Assembly: GCA_030539035.1 (NCBI GenBank)
Contig: JAUNSU010000027.1
Span: 1 to 37,572, forward strand
Length of the DNA stretch: 37,572 nt
From: Planctomycetia bacterium
Lineage (GTDB): Bacteria > Planctomycetota > Planctomycetia > Pirellulales > Thermoguttaceae
Direction: 5' to 3'
Part shown: positions 1 through 8,438 of the stretch, piece after piece
Numbering within the stretch: the stretch's first letter is position 1
Layout: each line of letters starts with the position of its first letter
Translations under genes and position numbers: made by a program
Notes under the pieces: model-generated
The model's input: only the letters and a program-made list of their open reading frames with translations
What the model was told of the DNA's origin: nothing
Databases searched by the model: none

Positions 1-2231
1 CCTGCTCGCGGTGTACTTATTCGACTCGGAGTATTGAAATTCCGGGTCGGCGTATCCGATCGACTTGGAGTGTTGAAATTTCTGTTTGTTCTCTCGGACG
101 GGGAGGTCCGGCTTGGAGAAAACGTTGCTGAAGGCCGACTGGAAGACGGGCGATATCGAATCGAATCCGCTCCTTGTCCAGGTCGGGAAGCGGGAGCACG
201 ATCCGATCCGGAATTCCGATTGGGAGAATAGGTCGCCGATGTTCGTCCGGACGAAGGACGATAAGAAGGCGATCCGAACGTATTTCCCAAGATCGGACTG
301 GACTTTTCGGTAATGGATCCCCGATTTCCCGTCAATTCTTTCTGTCCAAATCCGCCGGGCTGCCAACGGGTTTCTGATGATCGGCCGCCGGAAGGCGCTA
401 ATCCCGATCGGGGACCGGAATTGAATCCGGGCCGGCTGGAAGGTGAAAGGGGACTTGATCCTCCCCGGGTTGATGGTCCGCCGGGTTGGCCAATGCCGGA
501 CCGTCCGCCAACCGGACTCGTTCCTGCTCGAATCCCGGTCGTTCCCGGATTACCGCCGCCAAGAGGGCTGGTGCCCGCCCGAAAACCGGAAGGGGTTGAT
601 CGCTGATCTCCTGTTGCTTTTCCGCCAAGGGTTCCTGTACTGAGATTCCGTCCGGAAGAGCTGCTTCCCGGGCCGATGGGACGCATTCCGCCCGGCTTGT
701 AAACTCGCTGTCCTCTTTCAATACCGGGTGCACCGGATTGGCCGGGCGTTCTCGATCCGGGGCCAAGTGATCCGGGTCCGCCGGGTTTGCCGGGGCGCGG
801 TCCGCCGATATTACCGCTGAAGCCGGAAACCATACCGGGCTGAATGCTGCCGGGGCGAAAACCGGGACGATCACCGCGCGAAAGAGCACCAATTTCCCGT
901 CCGCGTCCGGAATAGATCAACTCACGTGCCCGATCCATGTGAGGGCCGGGTCCAGGGCCGAACCCAGGACGGGGCCCAGGTCCATGTCCGGGTCCAAAAG
1001 GAGCCGGACGGAATGGTCCGCGGCCCCAATAGGGATCGTGCGGATGGAAGCCGGGGCCGAAATGAACGGGCGGTCCATAGTGGAAGTTGAATCCGATGCC
1101 GAAATTAAACCATCCTCTTCCGAAATACAGACCGATGCCGGGCCCGTATCCCCAAGGGCGATAATAGGGATAAGGGACAAACGGATTGACCCAAACCCCG
1201 CACCAGGGCCGATAACACCAAACCGTCGGATGAAAAAGACGCCAGCAGGGTTCATAATAAACCGGGGTTGTATAGTAATCGCTTACAATATCACTGTAGT
1301 AATTGTTGGTTTTATATTCCGTAATGTAATTGCTGACGACTTTTTCCGTCAACGGTTCGGGCAATCCGGCATTTTCAACCGGTTTTGCCGTTTTAACCGT
1401 TTGCATTGCGGTCAATTTGTTCTCCACTTCTTTTGGAGCGGGCTTAAGAAATTCTTCCTGAAGAGGATGAGCCCCGAGCCAGCTGATCTGTCCGGTCGAA
1501 TCATCGACCATTGCGGCGATTAAATCGACTGATCCCGCTTTGATCAAATCCTGGGTTGCGGTAGATTGCATTAAAACCGCTTCGAGGGATTGCCAAACGA
1601 TCGCTTCCGATACGACGTTGGCGAGCTCCGCCGCTTTAAGGTCCGGATAGGCTTCCCGAGCACGCTTGACCGCCGGGCCAACCAGATTGTAAAGCTCAAC
1701 GTCCTTATCCGTTTCCTTTTTTGCGGGAGATTTTGAAGGATCGTAATTTTTAGCCGCTTCTTTTGCTTTTGCTTCCAAAAGATCGAATTGCCGAATAAAG
1801 TTCAGAACGTCCCGGCTGGGATAATGGGTTAAAACGACGACAACCGGCGTTTTCAGATTCATCGTTCCATATTCCAGATCATCCAGATCATCTCCGGAAA
1901 AAGCCCCAAGACTCAACGGGGCCATGTAAAGATCCTTTTCCGAAAGATCCATCAGTTCATTCGGTTTTTTCGGAAGATCCGAACTGTAAAGAATCGTTGC
2001 GATGGGCAAGCGATCCTCCGATTTGGAGAGTTCAGGCAATTTCAGCGCGCCCTCCTTTTCCTGTTTTGTATAGCGCGCGTTTCCCGCAACCAATTGGCGA
2101 TAGGCTTCTTCCGGTGTGATATTACTGATTCCCGATTCTGCGGCTCCTGCGGAGACAGATATCAGATACATCAGAAACAAAACAGTCAACGGCGAAAAAA
2201 CCGTTCGGATTCCAAAGACAGAATGTTTCAT
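1..2231 (-). CDS. Secreted degenerate beta-carbonic anhydrase-like protein with Gly/Pro-rich tail (3' end outside window)
   Basis: The frame is open from the ATG at 2231 to the left edge, at least 743 residues. A GGGAG ribosome site lies just upstream of the ATG. Residues 1-31 form a signal peptide. Residues about 37-256 follow the beta-carbonic anhydrase fold: an opening PEEAYRQLVAGNARY block; a strand ending in S83-S84-D85-L-P where the family has C-x-D-x-R; LEYGTMNLKTP where the family has IEYAVxHLGVP; VVVVLTH136-Y-P-S139 where the family has H-x-x-C; and a C-terminal VWQSLEAVL...DDSTGQISWLG block. Both zinc cysteines are therefore Ser and the Arg is Pro, while Asp and His remain. Zinc catalysis is unlikely (inference). 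From about residue 315 the protein becomes Tyr/Trp/Pro-rich, then Gly/Pro/Ser/Arg-rich with short repeats such as RNFNTPSR (twice near the edge), suggesting an extracellular or wall location. Confidence 0.8.
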   Translation of the reverse strand, partial: MKHSVFGIRTVFSPLTVLFLMYLISVSAGAAESGISNITPEEAYRQLVAGNARYTKQEKEGALKLPELSKSEDRLPIATILYSSDLPKKPNELMDLSEKDLYMAPLSLGAFSGDDLDDLEYGTMNLKTPVVVVLTHYPSRDVLNFIRQFDLLEAKAKEAAKNYDPSKSPAKKETDKDVELYNLVGPAVKRAREAYPDLKAAELANVVSEAIVWQSLEAVLMQSTATQDLIKAGSVDLIAAMVDDSTGQISWLGAHPLQEEFLKPAPKEVENKLTAMQTVKTAKPVENAGLPEPLTEKVVSNYITEYKTNNYYSDIVSDYYTTPVYYEPCWRLFHPTVWCYRPWCGVWVNPFVPYPYYRPWGYGPGIGLYFGRGWFNFGIGFNFHYGPPVHFGPGFHPHDPYWGRGPFRPAPFGPGHGPGPRPGFGPGPGPHMDRARELIYSGRGREIGALSRGDRPGFRPGSIQPGMVSGFSGNIGGPRPGKPGGPGSLGPGSRTPGQSGAPGIERGQRVYKPGGMRPIGPGSSSSGRNLSTGTLGGKATGDQRSTPSGFRAGTSPLGGGNPGTTGIRAGTSPVGGRSGIGQPGGPSTRGGSSPLSPSSRPGFNSGPRSGLAPSGGRSSETRWQPGGFGQKELTGNRGSITEKSSPILGNTFGSPSYRPSSGRTSATYSPNRNSGSDRAPASRPGQGADSIRYRPSSSRPSATFSPSRTSPSERTNRNFNTPSRSDTPTRNFNTPSRISTPRA

Positions 2232-2357
2232 GATTCCGCTCCCTTTTACAAAAATTTTCTGTTCATTCAGCTCCGATCGGGTAAAATACTTCTTTTATTT
2301 CCGATTTTTTTCGATCCTTCTTTTGAATTTGAATGAAATTTGACAAACAGAAATCCG

Positions 2358-2395
2358 GGCATTTTGCTGTCCTGTCCTTAGAACAGCAAAATGCC
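2358..2395. promoter_or_regulatory. 13-bp perfect inverted repeat upstream of the carbonic anhydrase-like gene
   Basis: Arms GGCATTTTGCTGT (2358-2370) and ACAGCAAAATGCC (2383-2395) flank a 12-nt loop, about 130 nt upstream of the ATG at 2231. There is no T-run on either side, so it does not look like a standard terminator. It could be an operator or a folded mRNA leader. A second, AT-rich imperfect dyad, ATATTTC/GAAATAT, lies at 2436-2469 in the same gap and may contribute to termination of the upstream minus-strand oxidoreductase gene. Confidence 0.5.
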
Positions 2396-2524
2396 TTACA
2401 GTTTATTGTAAGAGGAAAATAAAACAAATACACAGATATTTCCAAAAAAAGTGCTTTTTTCTGAAATATTTTCTTTTTTATGTAAAAAATAGAGAATATC
2501 AGTAATTTGCAAACTTTTGCGGAA

Positions 2525-3871
2525 TCAACTGAATTTAAATATTCCCGGGATGGGAACAAAATACCGGTCCTGTTCGTCGGGCATCAGGGGCGAAGGTCCG
2601 TCAATCGACATGGTATCGACATTGGGAACGAGCTCATATTTTGAGGTCCAGATCTTTTCGGCGGTCAGCCGTTCCCCGGTTTGATAAGCGATCCGGCCCA
2701 TGATCGCCGTAAAGGTTGCCTTAATGCTCCGATCGACTTCATTCCACTCTTTTCCTGCCCGAATAGCCGCGAAAAACCGATTATGCTCTTCCTGATAGGA
2801 ATTGCAATTCGCGGAAACGGATGGGGTCCAGATCTCTTTGCGGCTGGAACTTACCATATCGGATCCCGCATAAATACGAGGTTCCCGAACTCCTTCTCCG
2901 ACTTGCGTGCACCCTTTTGTTCCCTGGATATTGGCCTGATGGAATTGCCAATTATTATTCATGGATCGTCCCTGAATCATCAGTCTTTTTCCATCGGCAA
3001 AGGTGTATTCGACAGCAAGCATATCCGGGCGCTGATCAAGTCGAAGATCGTCGAGAATACCGCCGATTCCCTGAACTTCAACCGGCCAATCGTTTTTGGC
3101 CCAGCAGCAGATATCGATATTATGGATCATTCCATCGACGATAAACCCGCCGCAGGTCCAATCGAAATTGAAAAGATTTTTCAGTTGATGCTGAAGAGGT
3201 GTCAAATTTCCTTTCGGACTGAGTGCGCGATGAGCTTGGCAGCGATAGACCCAGCAGGAGAAGATATCGCCGAGCTTTCCGTCGTGAATGGCGCGAATCG
3301 TTTCTTCCGTTCGGGGATAATGGCGATTATTCAGTCCCACGGCGATCCGAAGTCCTTTTTCTTTCGCGATTTTATTTGCGGCGGCAAGCCGTCTTAAACC
3401 GGGAACATCAACGCTCAGCGGTTTTTCCGCGAAGATATTCACCCCTTTCTGAACAGCATATTCAAAATGAAGAGGCCGAAAGGCGGGCGGCGTCGCGAGG
3501 ATCACGACATCGCCGGGAGAAAGGGAATCAATCGCGTTTTTATAAGCGTCGAGTCCGGAAAAGATCCGGTCTTTTTCCAGGCCGAACTGCTCCGGATTAC
3601 AGGTTTCTTTCAGAACCTCTCCCATGAGATTGGCTTTTTGTTCAAATGCGTCGGCAATCGCAATGATCTTTGTATGAGGATCCGCGGCAAGAGCCTGTCG
3701 AAGTGCACCGGTTCCCCGGTTTCCGCATCCAACAAGGGCAATTCGAATCGTATTGTTTTCGCCCGCATGAACTTTGGGAGCAGCGGCAAGAGAAAGAGAA
3801 GAAGCCGCAAGAACACTCCCCTTCTGCATAAAAACGCGTCGGTTTCCTTTGGAATTCGTACTCTGTTCCAT
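2525..3871 (-). CDS. Tat-type Gfo/Idh/MocA family oxidoreductase
   Basis: 448 residues from the ATG at 3871, which has GGAG about 9 nt upstream; a further in-frame ATG at 3922 has no such site. The N-terminus has a Tat-like motif (NRRVFMQKG) followed by an Ala/Ser/Leu hydrophobic stretch ending near KVHA, so the folded protein is probably exported. The Rossmann part begins RIALVGCGNRGTGAL. The catalytic-type AEKPLS motif follows, then a C-terminal alpha/beta domain with DGMIHNIDICCW, which carries the usual His-x-x-Asp. Planctomycetes encode many such secreted NAD(P)-dependent sugar oxidoreductases; the substrate cannot be told from sequence. It is divergent from nnrD and is followed on the same strand, after 293 nt, by the carbonic anhydrase-like gene. 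Confidence 0.9.
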   Translation of the reverse strand: MEQSTNSKGNRRVFMQKGSVLAASSLSLAAAPKVHAGENNTIRIALVGCGNRGTGALRQALAADPHTKIIAIADAFEQKANLMGEVLKETCNPEQFGLEKDRIFSGLDAYKNAIDSLSPGDVVILATPPAFRPLHFEYAVQKGVNIFAEKPLSVDVPGLRRLAAANKIAKEKGLRIAVGLNNRHYPRTEETIRAIHDGKLGDIFSCWVYRCQAHRALSPKGNLTPLQHQLKNLFNFDWTCGGFIVDGMIHNIDICCWAKNDWPVEVQGIGGILDDLRLDQRPDMLAVEYTFADGKRLMIQGRSMNNNWQFHQANIQGTKGCTQVGEGVREPRIYAGSDMVSSSRKEIWTPSVSANCNSYQEEHNRFFAAIRAGKEWNEVDRSIKATFTAIMGRIAYQTGERLTAEKIWTSKYELVPNVDTMSIDGPSPLMPDEQDRYFVPIPGIFKFS

Positions 3872-3959
3872 TGAATAAACTCCGATATTTTTAATGGATT
3901 GAAATTGGGTAAACGGAATCACTCACAAAAGGATGATTGCGTAAAAAACGAACAGATCC

Positions 3960-3988
3960 ATTTTAAAGGACTTCAAGCGAAAAAACAA
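3960..3988 (-). promoter_or_regulatory. Candidate promoter for the Gfo/Idh/MocA gene
   Basis: Read on the minus strand: TTGTTT (3988-3983), 17-nt spacer, TAAAAT (3965-3960), about 90 nt upstream of the ATG at 3871. Hexamers match the sigma70 consensus only in part. Confidence 0.35.
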
Positions 3989-4030
3989 TCATTCTTTTCC
4001 GCAAAAGTACCCTCTTTTTTCCGCATACTG

Positions 4031-4058
4031 TTGCCGAAAAGGGATTTTTTGATATAAT
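4031..4058 (+). promoter_or_regulatory. Candidate promoter for nnrD-mnmE
   Basis: TTGCCG, 16-nt spacer, TATAAT. It lies about 140 nt upstream of the nnrD ATG. The -10 box is perfect and the -35 box shares TTG only. Confidence 0.5.
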
Positions 4059-4196
4059 TCAGGGCGAGATGGATCGGAATCGAAGTTCGCGTAAATATCT
4101 TTTGCTTCCATGAAAGCGGAGTTCGAAATTGAGATTTAAGGAAGAAGTCAATGCGGAATAGAACGGCTCCGCAAACATCTTGAGGAAGGACCCGAT

Positions 4197-5156
4197 ATGT
4201 CGAAAGATAATCATTTTGCACCGAATCCCGCGCTTGCGGATTTTCTCCGTTCCCTTCCGGAATTTCCGCTTCGAAAAGAGAACGGACACAAGGGAAATTA
4301 CGGACATGTATTTCTGGTTGGCGGATCACGCGGGATGAGCGGATCAATCGCTCTTGCCGGAAAAGCGGCGCTTGCTGCCGGAAGCGGTCTGGTCCATCTT
4401 GCCGTTCCCGAATCCATTCTGAATATCGTTGCTTCTTATGCGATGGAGTATATGATTGCTCCCTTGCCGTCGGATCCGGAAGGAAAAATCGATCCTTCCG
4501 CTCAGGAAATGATCATTCATTCCTTGAATACCTTCACCGCCGGAGCGATCGGACCCGGGCTGGGACGAATACACAATGAAAGCGTTGTCCTTCGATCCGT
4601 GCTGCAGAATGTCGAAAAACCGGTCGTATTTGACGCGGACGCGTTGAACGCTTTGGCCCCGGATCTTTGGATCGATCTGCCGGAAGGAGAATTGAAAATC
4701 GCGGGTACCCGAATCTTTACTCCGCATCCCGGTGAATTTGCCCGCTTGACTGGAGAACCGATTCCACAAACGGAAGAGGAAAGAAAAAACGCGGCTCTTC
4801 GATTTGTTCAGTCGTTCAAAGATCATTATCATTTTTCACATCCGGAAAAGGATTCCCTAATCCTCATTCTGAAGGGACATCGAACCATTATTACCGACGG
4901 GCAAAATGTTTATATCAACGAAACCGGCAATCCCGGAATGGCGACGGGAGGAAGCGGGGACGTATTAACGGGGATCCTCGTAAGCCTGATCGGACAGATC
5001 CGTGATCCGCTTTCCGCCGTTCGCCTTGCCGTCGCGCTCCACGGGCTGGCGGGCGATTGCGCCGCAAAAGTCCTTGAACAGGAATCCATTACCGCTTCTT
5101 CCCTGATCCTGTATTTTTCGGACGCACTTCGTCTTTTTCGCAGTGTGCGCCGGTAA
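4197..5156 (+). CDS. nnrD: ADP/ATP-dependent NAD(P)H-hydrate dehydratase
   Basis: 319 residues. NnrD removes water from the S form of NADHX and NADPHX, the damaged hydrated forms of the cofactors, using ADP or ATP; it belongs to the ribokinase-like fold. Visible signatures are HKGNYGHVFLVGGS near the N-terminus, IGPGLG, VFDADALNAL, FTPHPGEFARL, LKGHRTII and, near the C-terminus, NPGMATGGSGDVLTG, in which D255 should be the catalytic base. Length fits a stand-alone dehydratase. The epimerase domain (NnrE) that is often fused at the N-terminus is absent, so the partner must be elsewhere or missing. The ATG is preceded by GAGGAAGGA. mnmE follows after 53 nt and is probably cotranscribed. Confidence 0.93.
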   Translation: MSKDNHFAPNPALADFLRSLPEFPLRKENGHKGNYGHVFLVGGSRGMSGSIALAGKAALAAGSGLVHLAVPESILNIVASYAMEYMIAPLPSDPEGKIDPSAQEMIIHSLNTFTAGAIGPGLGRIHNESVVLRSVLQNVEKPVVFDADALNALAPDLWIDLPEGELKIAGTRIFTPHPGEFARLTGEPIPQTEEERKNAALRFVQSFKDHYHFSHPEKDSLILILKGHRTIITDGQNVYINETGNPGMATGGSGDVLTGILVSLIGQIRDPLSAVRLAVALHGLAGDCAAKVLEQESITASSLILYFSDALRLFRSVRR

Positions 5157-5209
5157 AACGCGATCAGACGACCGGATCGGAAATCATGAAATAAAGGACA
5201 TCGGAAAGA

Positions 5210-6622
5210 ATGTATACGATCGATGATATTATCACTGCGCGGGCTTCCGCTCCCGGGATCGGGGCGCGCGGAATTATTCGGATCTCCGGTTCGGGAGCTC
5301 TCGAAGTGATTCGGTCTTTTTTTGAACCGCGTGAATCCCTTGTTCCCAGCGCGGAAACGATGATCCGGAGCGGCTTCTTTTCTCCATGGACCGGAATCAA
5401 CGCGGATCTTTCTGTTCCCTGCGATCTTTATTACTGGGGAGAAGGGCGAGGATTTACCGGACAGGAATCGATCGAACTTCATCTTCCGGGATCCGATCCC
5501 CTTTTGGAATCGGCAGTTCGCAGGATCTGTGATACCGGGCGTGTCCGGCTGGCGGGGCCGGGAGAGTTTACCCTGCGCGCTTTTCTTGCCGGACGAATCG
5601 ACTTGACTCAAGCGGAAGCGGTTCTCGGAATTATTGACGCGTCGGGCGATCAGGAATTGAACGCGGCTTTGGAACAACTGGCGGGCGGAATTGGAAAACC
5701 GCTTGCTGAACTCCAGGAAATACTGCTGGAAACCGTATGTGATCTTGAAGCCGGATTGGATTTCACAGAGGAAGATATTGAGTTTATTACAAAAGACGAG
5801 ATCCGGCGCAGAATCGAACTCGCGCGGGATCAAATTCGCAGGATCCTTCGGCAAATGGAAAACCGGGAAGGACGGGATCCGGATCCGCATGTCGTTCTGA
5901 TCGGAGCTCCGAACAGCGGGAAGAGTTCCCTGTTTAATGCCCTGATCCGATTTTGCGGTAAAGAAGGCGCGGGATCATCTGAAGCGATTGTTTCTTCCGT
6001 TGCCGGGACGACCCGGGATTATATCGAACAAAAAATCGATATCAAGGGATTTTGCTGGACACTGGTCGATACAGCGGGCTGGATGGAGGATCCCTCTTCC
6101 GCGTTCGATCGAAAATCCCGATCTTTCGCGAACAAGGCAAAAGTGTCCGGATCACTTCTCCTGTATTGTCTGGACTCGACAGGAACGGATCCCTTGCCGG
6201 AACGATCCGAAAAAGTTCTGATCGTCCGGACAAAATGCGATCTTATCAATCACGACCCGGCGAAAAAAGAAAAAATAGACAATACAGGCAAGATAAAAAG
6301 AGGGTCCATGGATAATTTGAAGGTCAGCTCGGTTTCCGGAGAGGGAATTCCGCAGCTTCTTGGAGAAATTATGGATCGGCTTCGATCGGAAAAGGATCGG
6401 ACGGAAGCGGTTCCCTCGACAGCACTTCGATGCCGGGAATCACTTAAAAACGCGGAGGCGGCTCTTGAGAGAGGATCGCGGATTTCCCAGGAAATGAACG
6501 ATGAAGTTCTCATCGCGGCCTCCCTTCGCGAAGCATTGGATCAGATCGGTCTGATCCTTGGATCGGTTCATACGGATGATATTCTCGATCGAATTTTCAG
6601 CCGGTTTTGTATTGGAAAATAG
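5210..6622 (+). CDS. mnmE: tRNA uridine-5-carboxymethylaminomethyl(34) synthesis GTPase MnmE
   Basis: 470 residues, close to the usual length. MnmE works with MnmG to modify U34 of tRNAs reading NNA/NNG codons. The N-terminal formyl-THF-binding domain starts TIDDIITARASAPG and contains GPGEFTLRAFLAGRIDLTQAEAV. The GTPase domain has the P-loop GAPNSGKSS (residues 232-240), the G2/G3 region AGTTRD and VDTAGW, and TKCD as G4. The protein ends in FCIGK, the conserved C-terminal motif whose Cys is needed for modification. It follows nnrD in the same direction. Confidence 0.96.
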   Translation: MYTIDDIITARASAPGIGARGIIRISGSGALEVIRSFFEPRESLVPSAETMIRSGFFSPWTGINADLSVPCDLYYWGEGRGFTGQESIELHLPGSDPLLESAVRRICDTGRVRLAGPGEFTLRAFLAGRIDLTQAEAVLGIIDASGDQELNAALEQLAGGIGKPLAELQEILLETVCDLEAGLDFTEEDIEFITKDEIRRRIELARDQIRRILRQMENREGRDPDPHVVLIGAPNSGKSSLFNALIRFCGKEGAGSSEAIVSSVAGTTRDYIEQKIDIKGFCWTLVDTAGWMEDPSSAFDRKSRSFANKAKVSGSLLLYCLDSTGTDPLPERSEKVLIVRTKCDLINHDPAKKEKIDNTGKIKRGSMDNLKVSSVSGEGIPQLLGEIMDRLRSEKDRTEAVPSTALRCRESLKNAEAALERGSRISQEMNDEVLIAASLREALDQIGLILGSVHTDDILDRIFSRFCIGK

Positions 6623-6703
6623 CCTTCTGCGAGGAAAGGCTTCCATGAACGACCCCCTTGAAATTTTAGGAATTTATGTAAAATTATAATAGAGGCAGTT
6701 TTT

Positions 6704-6739
6704 ATCACAAAAACTTATAATAGTATAAATTTTTGTGAT
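6704..6739 (+). promoter_or_regulatory. Promoter -10 box enclosed by a perfect 10-bp inverted repeat (candidate operator)
   Basis: ATCACAAAAA (6704-6713) and TTTTTGTGAT (6730-6739) are perfect reverse complements around a 16-nt centre that contains TATAAT (6716-6721). Another TATAAT is at 6685-6690. The site lies 35 nt upstream of the next start codon (6775). A dimeric regulator bound here would cover the -10 region. No regulator gene is adjacent. Confidence 0.5.
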
Positions 6740-6774
6740 TTTACTGTTAATTGGAACTAAAAAGGAGTTTAATC

Positions 6775-7524
6775 ATGTTTGTAGCCGCGTCAAGCAGATG
6801 CTTTCCCGATGTTGCGCAGGAAACCTGTATTGATAAATTGGCCGATCTGGAGTACACCGCGTATGAAGTGGTAATAGGAAACCGGAAAAGCGATTTAAAT
6901 CCTGATATTCTCCTGGGATCACTTGAACAGGCCGCGAAATTATGCTGCAGTAATCGACAGATCCGCCCGATCTCATTCTTTCTGGATCTGGAGGGAACGG
7001 ATCCTCATTATTTTGAAGTCTTTGATGCCTGTTGCCGATTGTCCAAATTCCTTCGGATCGTGAGTATTACGGTCAAAAGCGGAATACTGGGAACGCCGTA
7101 TAATGAGGAGATCGAACGGCTTCGTCGATTGACAAAAGCGGCGATGTTCGATGGGATTACAGTTGGAATTTTGAATGAATCGGGTAAAATTGCGGGGACC
7201 GCAGAGTCGATCCAAAGTCTTTGCAAATCGGTTTCTCACCTTGCCCTTACATTGGATCCCTCTTATTTTATATTCAATCAGCCCAATCCGGTCGATTATG
7301 ATTCCCTGATTCCACTGACGTCCCATGTCCGATTACGAGACACGACCCGGGAAAAATTTCAAGTTCTCCTTGGACAGGGGATTCTGGAATACGGAAAATT
7401 GGTAATTCAATTAAGCAAGGTAAAATACAATCGGGCGCTTTGTGTCGATCTTCACCCGTTGCCCGATGTGAATCAGGAAACTGAATTGAGAAAGATGCGT
7501 CTTTTACTTGAAAGTATTCTTTAA
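6775..7524 (+). CDS. Sugar phosphate isomerase/epimerase-like TIM-barrel protein
   Basis: 249 residues from the ATG at 6775, chosen because AAAGGAG sits 8-10 nt upstream. An in-frame TTG at 6751 precedes that site and is unlikely. The overall pattern resembles the xylose isomerase-like TIM barrel (AP endonuclease 2 family): an opening strand with a Phe/Pro turn, a TAYEVVIG second strand, a middle LRIVSITV strand, LALTLDPSYF, SHVRLRD and a C-terminal RALCVDLHPLPD strand. The D-P-S-Y segment and the late R-x-R-D / D-L-H segments sit where this superfamily places metal or sugar ligands. Substrate unknown. It has no signal peptide. The Nfn genes follow after 36 nt, so it may be the first gene of that transcript. 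Confidence 0.7.
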   Translation: MFVAASSRCFPDVAQETCIDKLADLEYTAYEVVIGNRKSDLNPDILLGSLEQAAKLCCSNRQIRPISFFLDLEGTDPHYFEVFDACCRLSKFLRIVSITVKSGILGTPYNEEIERLRRLTKAAMFDGITVGILNESGKIAGTAESIQSLCKSVSHLALTLDPSYFIFNQPNPVDYDSLIPLTSHVRLRDTTREKFQVLLGQGILEYGKLVIQLSKVKYNRALCVDLHPLPDVNQETELRKMRLLLESIL

Positions 7525-7560
7525 GGTCTTTTATTTTTTGAAAGAAAGTTCAGAAAAGAG

Positions 7561-8418
7561 ATGATTCCCATTTTAAAAGTTGAAGAGCTGGCGCCGCGCA
7601 TTTTTGAGATGACGGTATTGAACAAGCAGCTTGCGAAGAAGGCCCGGGCCGGACATTTTGTAATCGTAATGTCCGATGATCAGGGAGAACGGATTCCTTT
7701 AACCGTTGCCGATTATGATCAAGAGGCGGGAACGATCACGTTAGTGATAATGGCGATTGGGACCTCAACGCAAAAATTAACGCACAAAAAGGCGGGAGAT
7801 TCTCTTTTCGCAATGATCGGACCGCTTGGAAAAGCGAGCGAGATCGATCAGTTCGGATCGGTTGTTCTCGTTGCCGGCGGAGTGGGAACCGCGCCGATTT
7901 ATCCGATCGCGCGATCTTTGAAAGAAGCGGGAAACCGTGTGATCGTGATCCAGGGAGCGCGTTCGAAAGAACTTCTCTTTTGGAAAGAGAAAATCGCCTC
8001 TGTTGCCGATCAGCATATTATTACAACGGACGATGGATCCGAGGGAAGAAAGGCTCTGGTAACCGAACCTCTCCGCGAGCTGCTGGAAGCCAATATTGCC
8101 CGTAAAGAAGAAGCAGATGCCATTCGCTGCGTCTATACGATCGGTCCGGCCATTATGATGAAGTTCTGTACGGAAACGGCGCGGCCTTTCGGCGTAAAGA
8201 CGATCGCCAGCCTGAATTCGATCATGATCGACGGAACAGGAATGTGCGGCGGATGCCGAGTTCGGGTCGGCGGAGAAACAAAATTCACCTGTGTTGACGG
8301 ACCGGAATTCGATGCGCTGGCAATCGATTGGGATATTGCTCTTTCCCGTCAAAAAACTTATTGCGACGCGGAAAAATGTTCGCTTGACCGATACGTAAAA
8401 GAACACAACCGGGATTAG
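7561..8418 (+). CDS. nfnA: NfnA-like FAD/NAD- and [2Fe-2S]-binding subunit of ferredoxin:NADP+ transhydrogenase
   Basis: 285 residues. The family includes PyrK, the sulfide dehydrogenase beta subunit and NfnA. The N-terminal barrel is the ferredoxin reductase type (AGHFVIV, ERIPLTVADYD for flavin binding). A VVLVAGGVGTAPIYPIA NAD-binding block follows, and a C-terminal cluster motif M-C229-G-G-C232...C244 binds [2Fe-2S]. Its gene directly precedes a GltD/NfnB-type flavoprotein, the arrangement of NADH-dependent reduced ferredoxin:NADP+ oxidoreductase and of related sulfide dehydrogenases; no dihydroorotate dehydrogenase pyrD gene is next to it. The NfnA assignment rests on this pairing. 20 nt separate it from nfnB. 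Confidence 0.85.
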   Translation: MIPILKVEELAPRIFEMTVLNKQLAKKARAGHFVIVMSDDQGERIPLTVADYDQEAGTITLVIMAIGTSTQKLTHKKAGDSLFAMIGPLGKASEIDQFGSVVLVAGGVGTAPIYPIARSLKEAGNRVIVIQGARSKELLFWKEKIASVADQHIITTDDGSEGRKALVTEPLRELLEANIARKEEADAIRCVYTIGPAIMMKFCTETARPFGVKTIASLNSIMIDGTGMCGGCRVRVGGETKFTCVDGPEFDALAIDWDIALSRQKTYCDAEKCSLDRYVKEHNRD

Positions 8419-8438
8419 GAAGGACAAACGGCAGTACA

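Noticed and set aside
398..1255. Open frames of 100-195 codons on both strands in the left region
   Set aside because: They are other frames of the long minus-strand carbonic anhydrase-like gene, which stays open through the whole stretch.
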